From Streptomyces spinosisporus (lineage in GTDB: Bacteria; Actinomycetota; Actinomycetes; Streptomycetales; Streptomycetaceae), in contig NZ_JALDAX010000005.1 of assembly GCF_022698145.1 (NCBI RefSeq), positions 434,001-498,000 on the forward strand: a stretch of DNA of 64,000 nt, read 5' to 3'. The notes beneath the pieces were generated by a model. The model was not told the origin of the DNA. It ran no database searches and saw nothing but the letters and a program-made list of their open reading frames with translations. Below, one piece after another: positions 1 through 8,397 of this stretch (position 1 is its first letter; each line of letters begins with the position of its first letter). A program made the translations under genes and the position numbers.

Positions 1-1
1 C

Positions 2-79
2 TACGACCACACAGCCGACGAGGTCCGCACCTACCCACTGCACCGCGTAACGGGCGTGGCAGAACTCGCGGAAGACTGA
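2..79 (+). CDS. C-terminus of a helicase-associated domain protein (partial)
   Basis: Open frame from the window edge to TGA at 77-79, encoding 25 residues that end LHRVTGVAELAED. This tail matches my memory of the actinobacterial helicase-associated (WYL-like) protein usually encoded just before an XPB helicase, and the next gene here is an XPB helicase. Only the last 25 residues are present, so the assignment rests on that tail and the neighbour. Confidence 0.5.
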   Translation, partial: YDHTADEVRTYPLHRVTGVAELAED

Positions 80-440
80 CCCCGGACCGGTCGCGCCTCC
101 GGTGATCGGCAGACCATGGGGCACGTCGGCCGAAACCTTCGCCACCGCCGCCCTGACCGCTCCACCGCGTGACAGGCGTGGCAGAACTCGCGGAGACTGA
201 CCCCAGACCGGTCGGCCCCGGCGATCGGCCGGGCACAAGACACATCGGCCCGGACCCTCACCACCATGCCGCGTGACGGCCCACAACCACAGCTGACGAC
301 GTAGACCCCCACCCACTGCACCGCGTGACAGGCGTAGCAGAACTCGCGGAGGACTGATTCCGCACCGGTCCCGCACCGGTCCCGCACGGTCCCGGACCGG
401 TCACGGCCCCCGGTGATCGGCGGAGCATAGGGCACACTGG
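2..440 (+). repeat. Three degenerate tandem copies of a gene 3' end plus its downstream flank
   Basis: The segment encoding LHRVTGVAELAED and the following GACCGGT...GGTGATCGGC flank recurs three times. The shared CAGAACTCGCGG starts near 60, 182 and 338, giving periods of about 122 and 156 bases. Copy 1 is the real gene end. Copy 2 has lost a base before its stop (GGAGACTGA). Copy 3 keeps an in-frame tail and TGA at 355-357, but upstream codons are broken. Copy 3 also contains a short CGCACCGGTCC stutter at 361-390. No gene lies between 80 and 482. Confidence 0.8.
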
Positions 441-482
441 ACGTTTGGCCTCACCTCTGGCCGGGAGAAAGGGTGCCCCCGC

Positions 483-2129
483 GTGAACGGTCCACTCATC
501 GTCCAGTCCGACAAGACGCTGCTGCTCGAGGTCGACCACGAGCAGGCCGGCGAGTGCCGTCGTGCCATCGCGGTCTTCGCCGAGCTGGAGCGGGCGCCCG
601 AGCACATCCACACCTACCGGGTGACCCCGCTGGGGCTGTGGAACGCGCGCGCGGCCGGCCATGACGCCGAGCAGGTCGTGGACGCGCTGGTGACCTACAG
701 CCGCTACCCCGTACCGCACGCCCTGCTGGTCGACATCGCCGACACGATGGACCGCTACGGCCGCCTCACCCTCTCCAAGCACCCCACGCACGGACTCGTG
801 CTGACCACCACCGACCGGCCGGTGCTGGAGGAGGTGCTGAAGTCGAAGCGGATCGCCCCGCTGGTGGGCGCCCGCATCGACCCCGACACCGTCGCCGTGC
901 ACCCCTCCGAGCGCGGCCAGATCAAGCAGACGCTGCTGAAGCTGGGCTGGCCCGCCGAGGACCTCGCGGGCTACGTCGACGGCGAGGCGCACCCGATCGA
1001 GCTGCACGAGGACGGCTGGGCGCTGCGCCCGTACCAGAAGCAGGCCGTGGAGAACTTCTGGCACGGCGGCTCCGGGGTCGTCGTGCTGCCCTGCGGCGCC
1101 GGGAAGACGCTCGTCGGCGCCGGGTCGATGGCCCAGGCCAAGTCGACGACCCTGATCCTCGTCACGAACACCGTCTCGGCGCGCCAGTGGAAGCACGAGC
1201 TGGTCAAGCGCACGAGTCTCACCGAGGACGAGATCGGCGAATACAGCGGGACCCGCAAGGAGATCCGCCCGGTCACCATCGCCACGTACCAGGTGCTGAC
1301 CACCCGCCGGAAGGGCGTCTACCCGCACCTCGAGCTCTTCGACTCCCGCGACTGGGGCCTGATCGTCTACGACGAGGTGCACCTGCTGCCCGCGCCCGTC
1401 TTCAAGTTCACCGCCGACCTCCAGGCCCGGCGCCGGCTCGGGCTGACGGCGACTCTGGTGCGTGAGGACGGCCGCGAGTCGGACGTCTTCTCCCTCATCG
1501 GCCCCAAGCGGTTCGACGCACCGTGGAAGGAGATCGAGGCGCAGGGTTACATCGCGCCCGCCGACTGCGTCGAGGTCCGCGTCAACCTCACCGACTCCGA
1601 ACGGCTCGCCTACGCCACCGCCGAGACCGAGGAGAAGTACCGCTACTGCGCGACGACGGAGACCAAGCGCAAGGTCACGGAGGCGATCGTCCGTAAGTTC
1701 GCCGGGCAGCAGATCCTCGTCATCGGGCAGTACATCGACCAACTCGACGAGCTGGGCGAGCACTTGAACGCACCGGTCATCAAGGGCGAGACGTCCAACG
1801 CACAGCGCGAGAAACTCTTCAACGCCTTCCGGGAGGGCGAGATCAGCGTGCTGGTGGTGTCCAAGGTCGCGAACTTCTCGATCGACCTGCCGGAGGCGAC
1901 GGTCGCCGTCCAGGTGTCGGGCACCTTCGGCTCACGCCAGGAGGAGGCCCAGCGGCTGGGCCGGGTCCTGCGCCCGAAGGCCGACGGCCATCAGGCCCAC
2001 TTCTACTCGGTGGTCGCCCGCGACACCCTCGACCAGGACTTCGCCGCCCACCGCCAGCGCTTCCTGGCGGAGCAGGGGTACGCGTACCGGATCGTGGACG
2101 CGGACGAGATCCTGTCGGGCGAGAACTGA
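483..2129 (+). CDS. XPB/Ssl2-type DNA repair helicase
   Basis: Superfamily 2 DNA helicase of 548 residues, start GTG with a GGGAGAAAGGG-like ribosome site upstream. The N-terminal 180 residues form the XPB-specific domain. Helicase motif I is LPCGAGKT near residues 200-208, motif II is DEVH at 297-300, motif III is TAT near 325, and motif VI is QRLGRVLRP near 500. Bacterial XPB homologues unwind DNA 3' to 5' and are linked to nucleotide excision repair. It follows the helicase-associated gene fragment on the same strand, and a hairpin overlaps its end. All core motifs are intact. Its exact role in Streptomyces is not settled. Confidence 0.93.
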   Translation: MNGPLIVQSDKTLLLEVDHEQAGECRRAIAVFAELERAPEHIHTYRVTPLGLWNARAAGHDAEQVVDALVTYSRYPVPHALLVDIADTMDRYGRLTLSKHPTHGLVLTTTDRPVLEEVLKSKRIAPLVGARIDPDTVAVHPSERGQIKQTLLKLGWPAEDLAGYVDGEAHPIELHEDGWALRPYQKQAVENFWHGGSGVVVLPCGAGKTLVGAGSMAQAKSTTLILVTNTVSARQWKHELVKRTSLTEDEIGEYSGTRKEIRPVTIATYQVLTTRRKGVYPHLELFDSRDWGLIVYDEVHLLPAPVFKFTADLQARRRLGLTATLVREDGRESDVFSLIGPKRFDAPWKEIEAQGYIAPADCVEVRVNLTDSERLAYATAETEEKYRYCATTETKRKVTEAIVRKFAGQQILVIGQYIDQLDELGEHLNAPVIKGETSNAQREKLFNAFREGEISVLVVSKVANFSIDLPEATVAVQVSGTFGSRQEEAQRLGRVLRPKADGHQAHFYSVVARDTLDQDFAAHRQRFLAEQGYAYRIVDADEILSGEN

Positions 2130-2148
2130 GACCCCCCTGGGTGGGGTC
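2130..2148. terminator. Hairpin between convergent genes
   Basis: GACCCC (2130-2135) pairs with GGGGTC (2143-2148) around a 7-base loop, directly after the XPB stop and overlapping the stop of the opposite small gene. It is short and has no T tract, so it is a weak terminator at best. Confidence 0.4.
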
Positions 2149-2326
2149 ACTTACGGCGTACGCCCGCCTCCTCGCCGTACTCGCCGAGGATCACGACGTC
2201 GAACGCGGCGCCCGCGAACACCTTCACCGCACGCAGCACATCGCCGAAGCGATGACGGTGGCTGCCGAGAACGGGTGTCGCGCCGGGCGGACGACCGGGG
2301 GCCGGGGTGATGGTTGCTGCACTCAT
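2147..2326 (-). CDS. Small hypothetical protein (59 aa)
   Basis: Reads MSAATITPAPGRPPG and then a more conserved-looking core, HRHRFGDVLRAVKVFAGAAF and ILGEYGEEAGVRRK. Start chosen at ATG 2326, which has GGAG just upstream; an in-frame ATG at 2362 would add 12 residues unlike the rest. It converges on the XPB helicase gene and is divergent from the HelD-like gene. The protein is basic, with no signal peptide or membrane segment. I do not recognise a named family, but the length and composition look like a small conserved Streptomyces protein rather than a chance frame. Confidence 0.55.
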   Translation of the reverse strand: MSAATITPAPGRPPGATPVLGSHRHRFGDVLRAVKVFAGAAFDVVILGEYGEEAGVRRK

Positions 2327-2462
2327 GTCTCCATGGTCCGCCGTGCACCATAAGGAGAGCATCGGCCTGCGGTCCCAACCTGCCGCGCCGTCACGTACGA
2401 CTCCGGGCAGGTCCCTCCCTCCGGGGTACGACAGGGGCGTCCCCTAGGGGGAGGAAAAACCG

Positions 2463-2493
2463 TTGGCACCGGCACCGACCGCTCGCCTACAAT
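2463..2493 (+). promoter_or_regulatory. Candidate sigma-HrdB-type promoter for the HelD-like gene
   Basis: TTGGCA at 2463-2468 and TACAAT at 2488-2493 with a 19-base spacer, about 100 bases before the TTG start at 2591. The spacer is one or two bases long. I saw no rifamycin-associated element (GGGGCTT-type) in this leader. Confidence 0.4.
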
Positions 2494-2590
2494 CTCCGCT
2501 CTTGCCCGCCTCCCCCGTGGAGCGCTGCCGCCCGGACGGAAACCGGCCGGCTCCCTCAGCAACCTGCTCGTAGGTCCCGGAGGCACTCCA

Positions 2591-4645
2591 TTGTCCACGC
2601 CCGTCGACGACGCCCTGGATCCGCTCGAACGAGAGCGCTCCCATCTCGCCGGTTCCCGTGCCGCCCTGCGCGCCATGCGCGAGGACGTCGAGTCGCTCGA
2701 CATCCGCGACGTCACCGCGAACTGGGTCAACGCCGAGGTCCTCGCCCACCAGATCGACGAACGCATCAAGGCACTGGCCGACCTCAGCGACACCCCGCTC
2801 TTCTTCGGCCGCCTCGACTATCTGCACTCCCCCGGCGCCGACCGGGCCGAGGGAGCCGAGGGCGAGCGCTTCTACATCGGGCGCCGCCATGTGCACGACC
2901 ACGACGGCGACCCCATGGTCATCGACTGGCGTGCGCCGGTCTCCCAGCCGTTCTACCGGGCGTCCAAGAAGGACCCGATGGACGTCGCCCTGCGCCGCCG
3001 CTTCGGCTACACACGCGGCGAGATCACGGCGTACGAGGACGAGCACCTCTCCGACCCCGCCGAGGCCGCCCGCACCAGCAAGCTGCTCCAGCAGGAGATC
3101 GAGCGCCCGCGCGTGGGCCCGATGCGCGACATCGTCGCGACGATCCAGCCCGAGCAGGACGAGATCGTCCGCAGCGGACTCGGCGGGACGGTGTGCGTGC
3201 AGGGCGGCCCGGGGACCGGGAAGACGGCCGTCGGCCTGCACCGGGTCGCCTATCTCCTCTACGCCCACCGGGAACGGCTGGCCCGCACCGGCACCCTCGT
3301 CATCGGGCCGAACCGTTCCTTCCTGCACTACATCGAGCAAGTGCTGCCCGCGCTCGGTGAGTTGACCGTGCAGCAGGCCACCGTGGACGACCTGGTGTCG
3401 GCCGGCGTCCAGGTGCGGGGCGTGGACGAGGCGCCCGCCGCGATCGTCAAGGGCGACGCACGGATGGCGGAGGTGCTGCGCAGGGCGGTGTACGCGCACG
3501 TCACGATGCCGACCGAGCCGGTCGTGGTGGTGCGCGGCTCGCGACGGTGGCGGGTGCCCGCCTACGAACTCGAGGACATCGTGCGGGAGTTGCTGGAGCG
3601 CGGTATCCGCTACGGCGCCGCCCGCGAGGCCCTTCCGCAGCGCATCGCGCACGCCGTGCTGGTGCAGATGGAACGCTCCGGCGAGGCGCCCGACGACCGG
3701 GTGCAGGACGCGGTGGCCCGCAACGCGGCGGTCAAGGCGGCGGTGAAGGCGATCTGGCCGCCGGTCGACCCGGCGAAGCTGGTGCTGCGGCTGCTGTCGG
3801 ACGCGGAGTTCCTCGCCGAGCACGCGGAGGGGGTTCTCTCCGAGGAGGAGCAGCGGACGGTCCTGTGGGCGAAGCCGGTCCGGTCGGTGAAGTCCGCCAA
3901 GTGGTCGTCCGCGGACGCGGTGCTGATCGACGAGGCGACCGATCTCGTGGAGCGTACGCACTCGCTCGGCCATGTGGTCCTGGACGAGGCGCAGGACCTG
4001 TCCCCGATGCAGTACCGCGCGGTCGGCCGCCGCTGCACCACCGGTTCGGCGACCGTCCTCGGCGACCTGGCGCAGGGCACCACGCCCTGGGCGACCAGGA
4101 GTTGGGACGAGGCGCTGGCGCACCTGGGCAAGACGGACGGTGTCGTGGAGGAGTTGACGGCGGGCTTCCGTGTCCCGACGGATGTCATCGCCTACGCCTC
4201 CCGGCTGCTCCCGCACATCGCCCCCGGCCTCACCCCGGTCGCCTCGGTCCGTGAGAACCCCGGCTTCTTCGACCTCCGCCCGATCACCGGCACCGCGGAA
4301 GTGGTGGCCGCCTGCGAGGAGTTGTTGCTCCGCGAGGGTTCGACGGGCCTGATTGCAGCGGACGCCCGCATCCCGGAGCTGGCGGCGGCCCTGACGGCGG
4401 CGGGCATCGGCTACCTGTCCCCCGGTGAGGAGACCACGGCCGAAACCCGCCTCACCCTGGTCCCGGCCTCCCTCGCCAAGGGCCTGGAGTACGACTACGT
4501 CGTCCTGGACGAACCCCAGGCGGTGGTATCCGGCGAGCCGGACGAACGCACCGGCCTACGGCGCCTGTACGTAGCCCTGACCCGAGCGGTATCGGGCCTG
4601 ATCGTCACGCACGCAGAGCCGCTGCCGGCTCAACTCGCCGACTGA
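2591..4645 (+). CDS. HelD/HelR-like RNA polymerase recycling ATPase (UvrD-type)
   Basis: Superfamily 1 helicase-like protein of 684 residues, TTG start with GGAGG about 5 bases upstream. The N-terminus is a charged helical arm (residues 10-60, many RE/ER pairs) typical of HelD. Walker A is GGPGTGKT at 205-212. The UvrD motif II is DEAQD at 465-469, and a C-terminal RRLYVALTRA motif lies near 660. HelD-family proteins enter RNA polymerase to remove it from DNA, and some actinobacterial members (HelR) protect against rifamycins. I cannot tell which HelD subclass this is. A promoter candidate lies upstream, but no rifamycin response element is visible. Confidence 0.85.
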   Translation: MSTPVDDALDPLERERSHLAGSRAALRAMREDVESLDIRDVTANWVNAEVLAHQIDERIKALADLSDTPLFFGRLDYLHSPGADRAEGAEGERFYIGRRHVHDHDGDPMVIDWRAPVSQPFYRASKKDPMDVALRRRFGYTRGEITAYEDEHLSDPAEAARTSKLLQQEIERPRVGPMRDIVATIQPEQDEIVRSGLGGTVCVQGGPGTGKTAVGLHRVAYLLYAHRERLARTGTLVIGPNRSFLHYIEQVLPALGELTVQQATVDDLVSAGVQVRGVDEAPAAIVKGDARMAEVLRRAVYAHVTMPTEPVVVVRGSRRWRVPAYELEDIVRELLERGIRYGAAREALPQRIAHAVLVQMERSGEAPDDRVQDAVARNAAVKAAVKAIWPPVDPAKLVLRLLSDAEFLAEHAEGVLSEEEQRTVLWAKPVRSVKSAKWSSADAVLIDEATDLVERTHSLGHVVLDEAQDLSPMQYRAVGRRCTTGSATVLGDLAQGTTPWATRSWDEALAHLGKTDGVVEELTAGFRVPTDVIAYASRLLPHIAPGLTPVASVRENPGFFDLRPITGTAEVVAACEELLLREGSTGLIAADARIPELAAALTAAGIGYLSPGEETTAETRLTLVPASLAKGLEYDYVVLDEPQAVVSGEPDERTGLRRLYVALTRAVSGLIVTHAEPLPAQLAD

Positions 4646-4827
4646 ACCGTCCAATGGGGTGCCCCTAGACGCCGGTCGCCGGGTGCGGATCGTGGGGGGC
4701 TGGGGTCGGCGTAGCCTGCGGGCAATCGTGCCGCCTGGGGCGGCACGGGTGGGCGCAGGCGGCACCCCGTTAGCGCCGGGCTGCGCACCCCCCGCTTGTA
4801 CCCGCACCCACTGCCACCCGCGCCGGT

Positions 4828-5520
4828 TCAGCGCCCGTCCAGCACCCGCCTCCACTCCCGCACAGCCTCCGCAGAAACCGGCGCATCCCAACCCCCCGGC
4901 CGCGCCGCCCCGCCGATATGAAACGCCCGCACCCCGGCCCCCTGCAGCGAAGGCACATGCTCCAGCCGCAGCCCCCCACCGACCATGATCTCCGCCTCGT
5001 AGCCGGGCTCCCCCCGCCGCGCAACCTCCGCAAGCAGCACAGGCATCCCGTCGTCCACGCCGGCAGCCGACCCCGCGGTCAGATACGCGTCCAACCCCGG
5101 CAACCCGTCCAACTGCTTACGCAGGGCATCACGATCAGCGGCCCGATCGACGGCCCGGTGGAAAGTCCAGGCACACCCGTCAAGCGCCCCCACAACCCGC
5201 TCCACGGCCGCCAGATCCACCCCACCGTCCGCGTCGAGAAACCCGAGCACGAACTCCTCGGCCCCAGCAGCCCGCATCTCCCCGGCGACCCCCACCACCC
5301 GTCCGACGTCCCCCACCGCGAACCCGTCCGTCAGTCGCAGCATCACCCGCAGCGAGATGTCGACGGCGGCGCGGATCCGGGCGAAGGTGTCGACCGACGG
5401 GGTCAGCCCGTCGGCGGCCATGTCGGTGACCAGCTCGAGGCGGTCCGCGCCTCCGGCCTGGGCGGCGACCGCGTCCTCGACCCCGAGGGCGATCACCTCC
5501 AGGACTGCACGCTTGCTCAT
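4828..5520 (-). CDS. cutC: Copper homeostasis protein CutC family
   Basis: 230-residue TIM-barrel protein. It starts MSKRAVLEVIALGVEDAV, then has AGGADRLELV near 22-32, and near the end IMVGGGLRLEHV followed by AFHIGGAARP. All are CutC family signatures. CutC was named for copper tolerance, but its biochemical activity is uncertain and copper binding is debated. The gene stands alone. A 13/16 match to the DasR operator lies 31 bases upstream of its ATG, which would be an unexpected link to N-acetylglucosamine signalling. Family assignment is secure; function is not. Confidence 0.88.
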   Translation of the reverse strand: MSKRAVLEVIALGVEDAVAAQAGGADRLELVTDMAADGLTPSVDTFARIRAAVDISLRVMLRLTDGFAVGDVGRVVGVAGEMRAAGAEEFVLGFLDADGGVDLAAVERVVGALDGCAWTFHRAVDRAADRDALRKQLDGLPGLDAYLTAGSAAGVDDGMPVLLAEVARRGEPGYEAEIMVGGGLRLEHVPSLQGAGVRAFHIGGAARPGGWDAPVSAEAVREWRRVLDGR

Positions 5521-5550
5521 GGGACCTCATTCGTCGACTCGGCGGGCGGT

Positions 5551-5566
5551 ACAGGTCTAGTCCAAT
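5551..5566. promoter_or_regulatory. dre-like (DasR) site upstream of cutC
   Basis: ACAGGTCTAGTCCAAT matches 13 of 16 positions of the dre consensus ACTGGTCTAGACCACT. It sits between the cutC start and the next gene, where a repressor could block transcription. The match is by eye and no score was computed. Confidence 0.45.
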
Positions 5567-5628
5567 TCACAGCCTAGCCCGTACCCCCGCCGGTCCACGA
5601 CGCCCCTCACTCCTCGGATGTCCCCAAA

Positions 5629-5670
5629 TCATCCGAACCCGAGGTCATCCGAATCCGAGGTCATCCGAAG
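5629..5670. repeat. 16-bp tandem repeat at a gene 3' end (2.6 copies)
   Basis: TCATCCGAAYCCGAGG occurs at 5629-5644 and 5645-5660, and a partial copy at 5661-5670 holds the stop codon of the neighbouring minus-strand gene. The repeats therefore copy the end of that gene. Confidence 0.7.
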
Positions 5671-6326
5671 ATGTTCAGCTCCGGCGGCTCGACCCCCACC
5701 AGCTCGAAGTCGGCCCCCTTCACCGACCGCCCCGCATACAGCCGTACGAGAGTGGCGGCGCCGCCGATGTAGCGGGCCGGGGGCCGTGCGGCGGCCGGGT
5801 CGCCCAGGCGCTGCGGCTCGTCCACGTCGTCGAGGTCCGCGTGCAGCGGCACATGCGCCTTCTCCCGGGTGATCCGCACCAGCAGGGTGAGCGCGTCCGG
5901 CAGGCCGGGGCCCGCGTACGCCCCGGGCTCCCCGAACGTGTCGCGCACGTCGCCCGCGTGCACCCACTCCCCCAGCGCGACCAGATCCAGCTTCCCGCCC
6001 GCCTTGGCGATCACCGGCCCGGCCTCGGTCATGCCGCGCTCCAGCTCGTCCACGACCTGCGCGTTCGTCCAGTCGGCGCGCTCGGCGATGTCGCGGTCGT
6101 TCGCCTCGGGCGAGAACACCCCCTTCTCGTACCGGCTCTCCACCACCCGCATCAGCGCGGACGAGCAGTGCGCGAGCACATCCCGCACCGTCCACCCGGG
6201 ACACGCGGCGGTCGCCAGCGCGAAGTCGCCGTCCGGCCGCGCCCGCAGCAGCGGCACCAGCGCGTCCCGCTCGGTGATCAGCAGCCGCCCGGGCAGTTCG
6301 GGGTCACGTACCTCGGCAGTAGTCAT
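5661..6326 (-). CDS. Maleylpyruvate isomerase-family (mycothiol-dependent) protein
   Basis: 221 residues with the N-terminal four-helix MDMPI/DinB-like fold. The signature CPGWTVRDVLAHCSSAL lies near residues 38-55, and the metal-binding-type helix GEWVHAGDVRDTFG near 118-132. Family members use mycothiol, the actinobacterial thiol, as cofactor or conjugate it, but substrates are mostly unknown. Start taken at ATG 6326 (MTTAEVRDPE), because upstream frame extensions are low-complexity. Divergent from the HD-domain gene. Two extra copies of its last codons follow the stop. Confidence 0.8.
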   Translation of the reverse strand: MTTAEVRDPELPGRLLITERDALVPLLRARPDGDFALATAACPGWTVRDVLAHCSSALMRVVESRYEKGVFSPEANDRDIAERADWTNAQVVDELERGMTEAGPVIAKAGGKLDLVALGEWVHAGDVRDTFGEPGAYAGPGLPDALTLLVRITREKAHVPLHADLDDVDEPQRLGDPAAARPPARYIGGAATLVRLYAGRSVKGADFELVGVEPPELNIFG

Positions 6327-6372
6327 GACCACCACGCTAGGTGCCGGAGTTGATCGGCGGGAGAATGGGCGC

Positions 6373-7050
6373 ATGGCCGATCTCGACGCCCTGCGTCTGC
6401 GCTGGACCCGTGCACTGGAAGGAGCCCGTGCCGCCAACGCCGGTCCCGGAAGCGCCGCCCCCGATCCGGTGCCGTACGCCGACAATCTGCTGGCCCGCTG
6501 GCAGGAACCCCAGCGGCACTACCACACGCTCACGCACCTCACGGCGGTCCTGGACCACGTCGACGTGCTGGAGAAGTACGCGGCCGACCCGGACGTCGTA
6601 CGGCTCGCGGCCTGGTTCCACGACGCGGTCTATCTGCCCGAGCGCTCCGAGAACGAGGAACGCTCGGCCCGGCTGGCCGAACGCGCGCTGCCCGAGGCGG
6701 GGGTGTCCGCGGAGAAGACGGCCGAGGTGGCCCGTCTGGTCCGGCTCACCGTCACCCACGACCCGGCCGACGACGACCGCGACGGCCAGGTCCTGTGCGA
6801 CGCCGACCTCGCGATCCTCGCCGCGTCCCCGTCGGCCTACGCCGCGTACACGGCCGCCGTCCGCGAGGAGTACCACTTCGTGCCGAACGACGCCTTCCGC
6901 ACCGGCCGCGCCGCGATCCTGCGCCGGCTCCTCGATCTTCCACGGCTGTTCAGGACGCCGTACGGACAGACGGAGTGGGAGGCGACGGCGCGCTGGAACA
7001 TCGCCTCGGAGCTCGAAATCCTGTCGCTTCCCGAGGACCCGGCGTCCTAG
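6373..7050 (+). CDS. HD-domain predicted metal-dependent phosphohydrolase
   Basis: 225 residues. The pattern HYHTLTHL (near 47-54), WFHDAVY (near 77-83), ERSA and a later DADLAIL is that of the HD superfamily hydrolases of the COG4339 type, where His and Asp bind a divalent metal. Start ATG 6373 gives MADLDALRLRW. The gene is followed after 10 bases by the next gene on the same strand, so the two may be cotranscribed. The substrate cannot be inferred; a nucleotide or phosphate ester is likely for the superfamily. Confidence 0.82.
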   Translation: MADLDALRLRWTRALEGARAANAGPGSAAPDPVPYADNLLARWQEPQRHYHTLTHLTAVLDHVDVLEKYAADPDVVRLAAWFHDAVYLPERSENEERSARLAERALPEAGVSAEKTAEVARLVRLTVTHDPADDDRDGQVLCDADLAILAASPSAYAAYTAAVREEYHFVPNDAFRTGRAAILRRLLDLPRLFRTPYGQTEWEATARWNIASELEILSLPEDPAS

Positions 7051-7060
7051 TCTGCGGCGT

Positions 7061-8137
7061 ATGCGTGCATGGGGTGGGACCAGGGTGCAGGAAGCCGTCG
7101 ACGGCTGTGTGGCCGTGCTGCGGACGGCGGTGGACCGGGACTGGGAGGCGGTGCGGGCCGGCCGGCTGGAGTGGAGCTGCCACACGACGGCGTTCCACAT
7201 CGCCGAGGACCTCATCGCGTACGCCGCGAACCTCGCCGGACGCGCCCAGGACGCCTACGTCCCCTTCGAGATCACCCTCGACGAGGGCACCGACAACGCG
7301 GGCCTGCTGCAGGTGATCGAGAGCACCGGCGCGCTGTTCGCCGCCACCATCCGCACCACCCCCCGCGAGGTGCGGGCCTTCCACCCGTACCCGTTCCGCA
7401 GCGCGAACCGCGAGGGCTTCGCCGCGATGGGCATCGCCGAGGTCCTCGCCCACACGCACGACATCGCCGAGGGCCTGGGCCTCGCGTACGAACCGCCCGC
7501 CGCCCTCCCGGAGTTCGTCCTCACCCATATTTTCCCGCACGTGCAGCCGGGCCCCGACCACTGGCGCACCTTCCTGTGGGCCACCGGCCGCGGCGACCTG
7601 CCCGGCCGCGCCCCGGTCACCGAGTGGCGCTGGAACAACAACCTCGTCATCGCGACGGAACGCCTCACTCTGCAGGGCATCACGCCCGCGTCCGCGCACG
7701 ATTTGGGCATGGGTGGCGACGGCGGCTTCGAGTGGATCGAGGGCGGCCCCTTCGAGGGCACCCGCGAGGCCGCGGGCTTCATGCTGAAGGCGTACGAAGG
7801 GGGCGTGCACCGGCCGGAGTTCGGCGTGTTCGCGCTGGTGCGGCGCGAGGACGGCCGCGCGGTCGGCGGCATGGGCTTCCACGGCGTCCCGGACGAGGAC
7901 GGCCGGGCCGAGATCGGCTACGACCTCGCCGAGGGCGCCCGCGGCCACGGCTACGCCACCGAGGCGCTGCGCGCCCTGTCCGACTGGGCCTTCGCCCGCG
8001 ACGACGTCCACACCCTCGTCGCGACCATAGAGCGCGACAACCTCCCCTCCCAGGCGGTGGTCACCCGCGCGGGCTTCCGGCGGGTGGGCGAGGACGAGGA
8101 GGGGCTCGCCTACGAACTTCCCCGCCCGGCCGACTAG
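7061..8137 (+). CDS. Fusion of MDMPI/DinB-like domain and GNAT acetyltransferase
   Basis: 358 residues with two parts. Residues 1-190 form a helical DinB/MDMPI-like domain (CHTTAFHIAEDLIAYAANL near 35-53, VLAHTHDIAEGL near 128-139). Residues 200-355 are a GNAT N-acetyltransferase, with the acetyl-CoA loop EGARGHGYATEALRAL near 290-305 and the terminal NLPSQAVVTRAGF. GNAT enzymes of this RimJ-like type acetylate N-termini or small amines. The fused pair suggests binding of a small-molecule acceptor by the first domain, but the substrate is unknown. It ends 4 bases into the convergent DUF4031 gene. Confidence 0.82.
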   Translation: MRAWGGTRVQEAVDGCVAVLRTAVDRDWEAVRAGRLEWSCHTTAFHIAEDLIAYAANLAGRAQDAYVPFEITLDEGTDNAGLLQVIESTGALFAATIRTTPREVRAFHPYPFRSANREGFAAMGIAEVLAHTHDIAEGLGLAYEPPAALPEFVLTHIFPHVQPGPDHWRTFLWATGRGDLPGRAPVTEWRWNNNLVIATERLTLQGITPASAHDLGMGGDGGFEWIEGGPFEGTREAAGFMLKAYEGGVHRPEFGVFALVRREDGRAVGGMGFHGVPDEDGRAEIGYDLAEGARGHGYATEALRALSDWAFARDDVHTLVATIERDNLPSQAVVTRAGFRRVGEDEEGLAYELPRPAD

Positions 8138-8397
8138 AGCCGCCCCTTGGGCCGTCGCAGCCCCGCCCCCGTCAGCAGGCGCACCACGTCGCGGCTGCTG
8201 ACCTCGACCGCGCCGGCGCGCACGGCGTCCGCGTAGCGGTGCGAGGGGACGTCGTAGTGGTCGCGTTCGAAGGCGCGTCGGGGGACGCCCAGTTTCTCGG
8301 CGAACTGGTGCAGTTCGTCGTAGGAGATGTCGCTGACCAGGTGGGACCACATCCGGCCGTGGCCGGGCCAGGTGGGCGGGTCGATGTAGACGGTCAT
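8134..8397 (-). CDS. DUF4031 domain protein
   Basis: 87 residues: MTVYIDPPTWPGHGRMWSHL, then ELHQFAEKLGVPRRAFERDHYDVP. This is the DUF4031 pattern of small cytoplasmic proteins of unknown function. The ATG overlaps the stop of the upstream 127-residue gene (ATGA), so the two are translationally coupled. The stop overlaps the convergent GNAT fusion gene by four bases. Confidence 0.85.
   Translation of the reverse strand: MTVYIDPPTWPGHGRMWSHLVSDISYDELHQFAEKLGVPRRAFERDHYDVPSHRYADAVRAGAVEVSSRDVVRLLTGAGLRRPKGRL

Noticed and set aside
258..1763. Long minus-strand frame across the XPB gene
   Set aside because: Antisense shadow of a gene with intact helicase motifs.
2327..2590. Rifamycin-associated element or SAM-type leader upstream of the HelD-like gene
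   Set aside because: CTCCCTCAGCAACCT looks faintly S-box-like, but the other conserved blocks are missing. No GGGGCTT-type rifamycin element is present.
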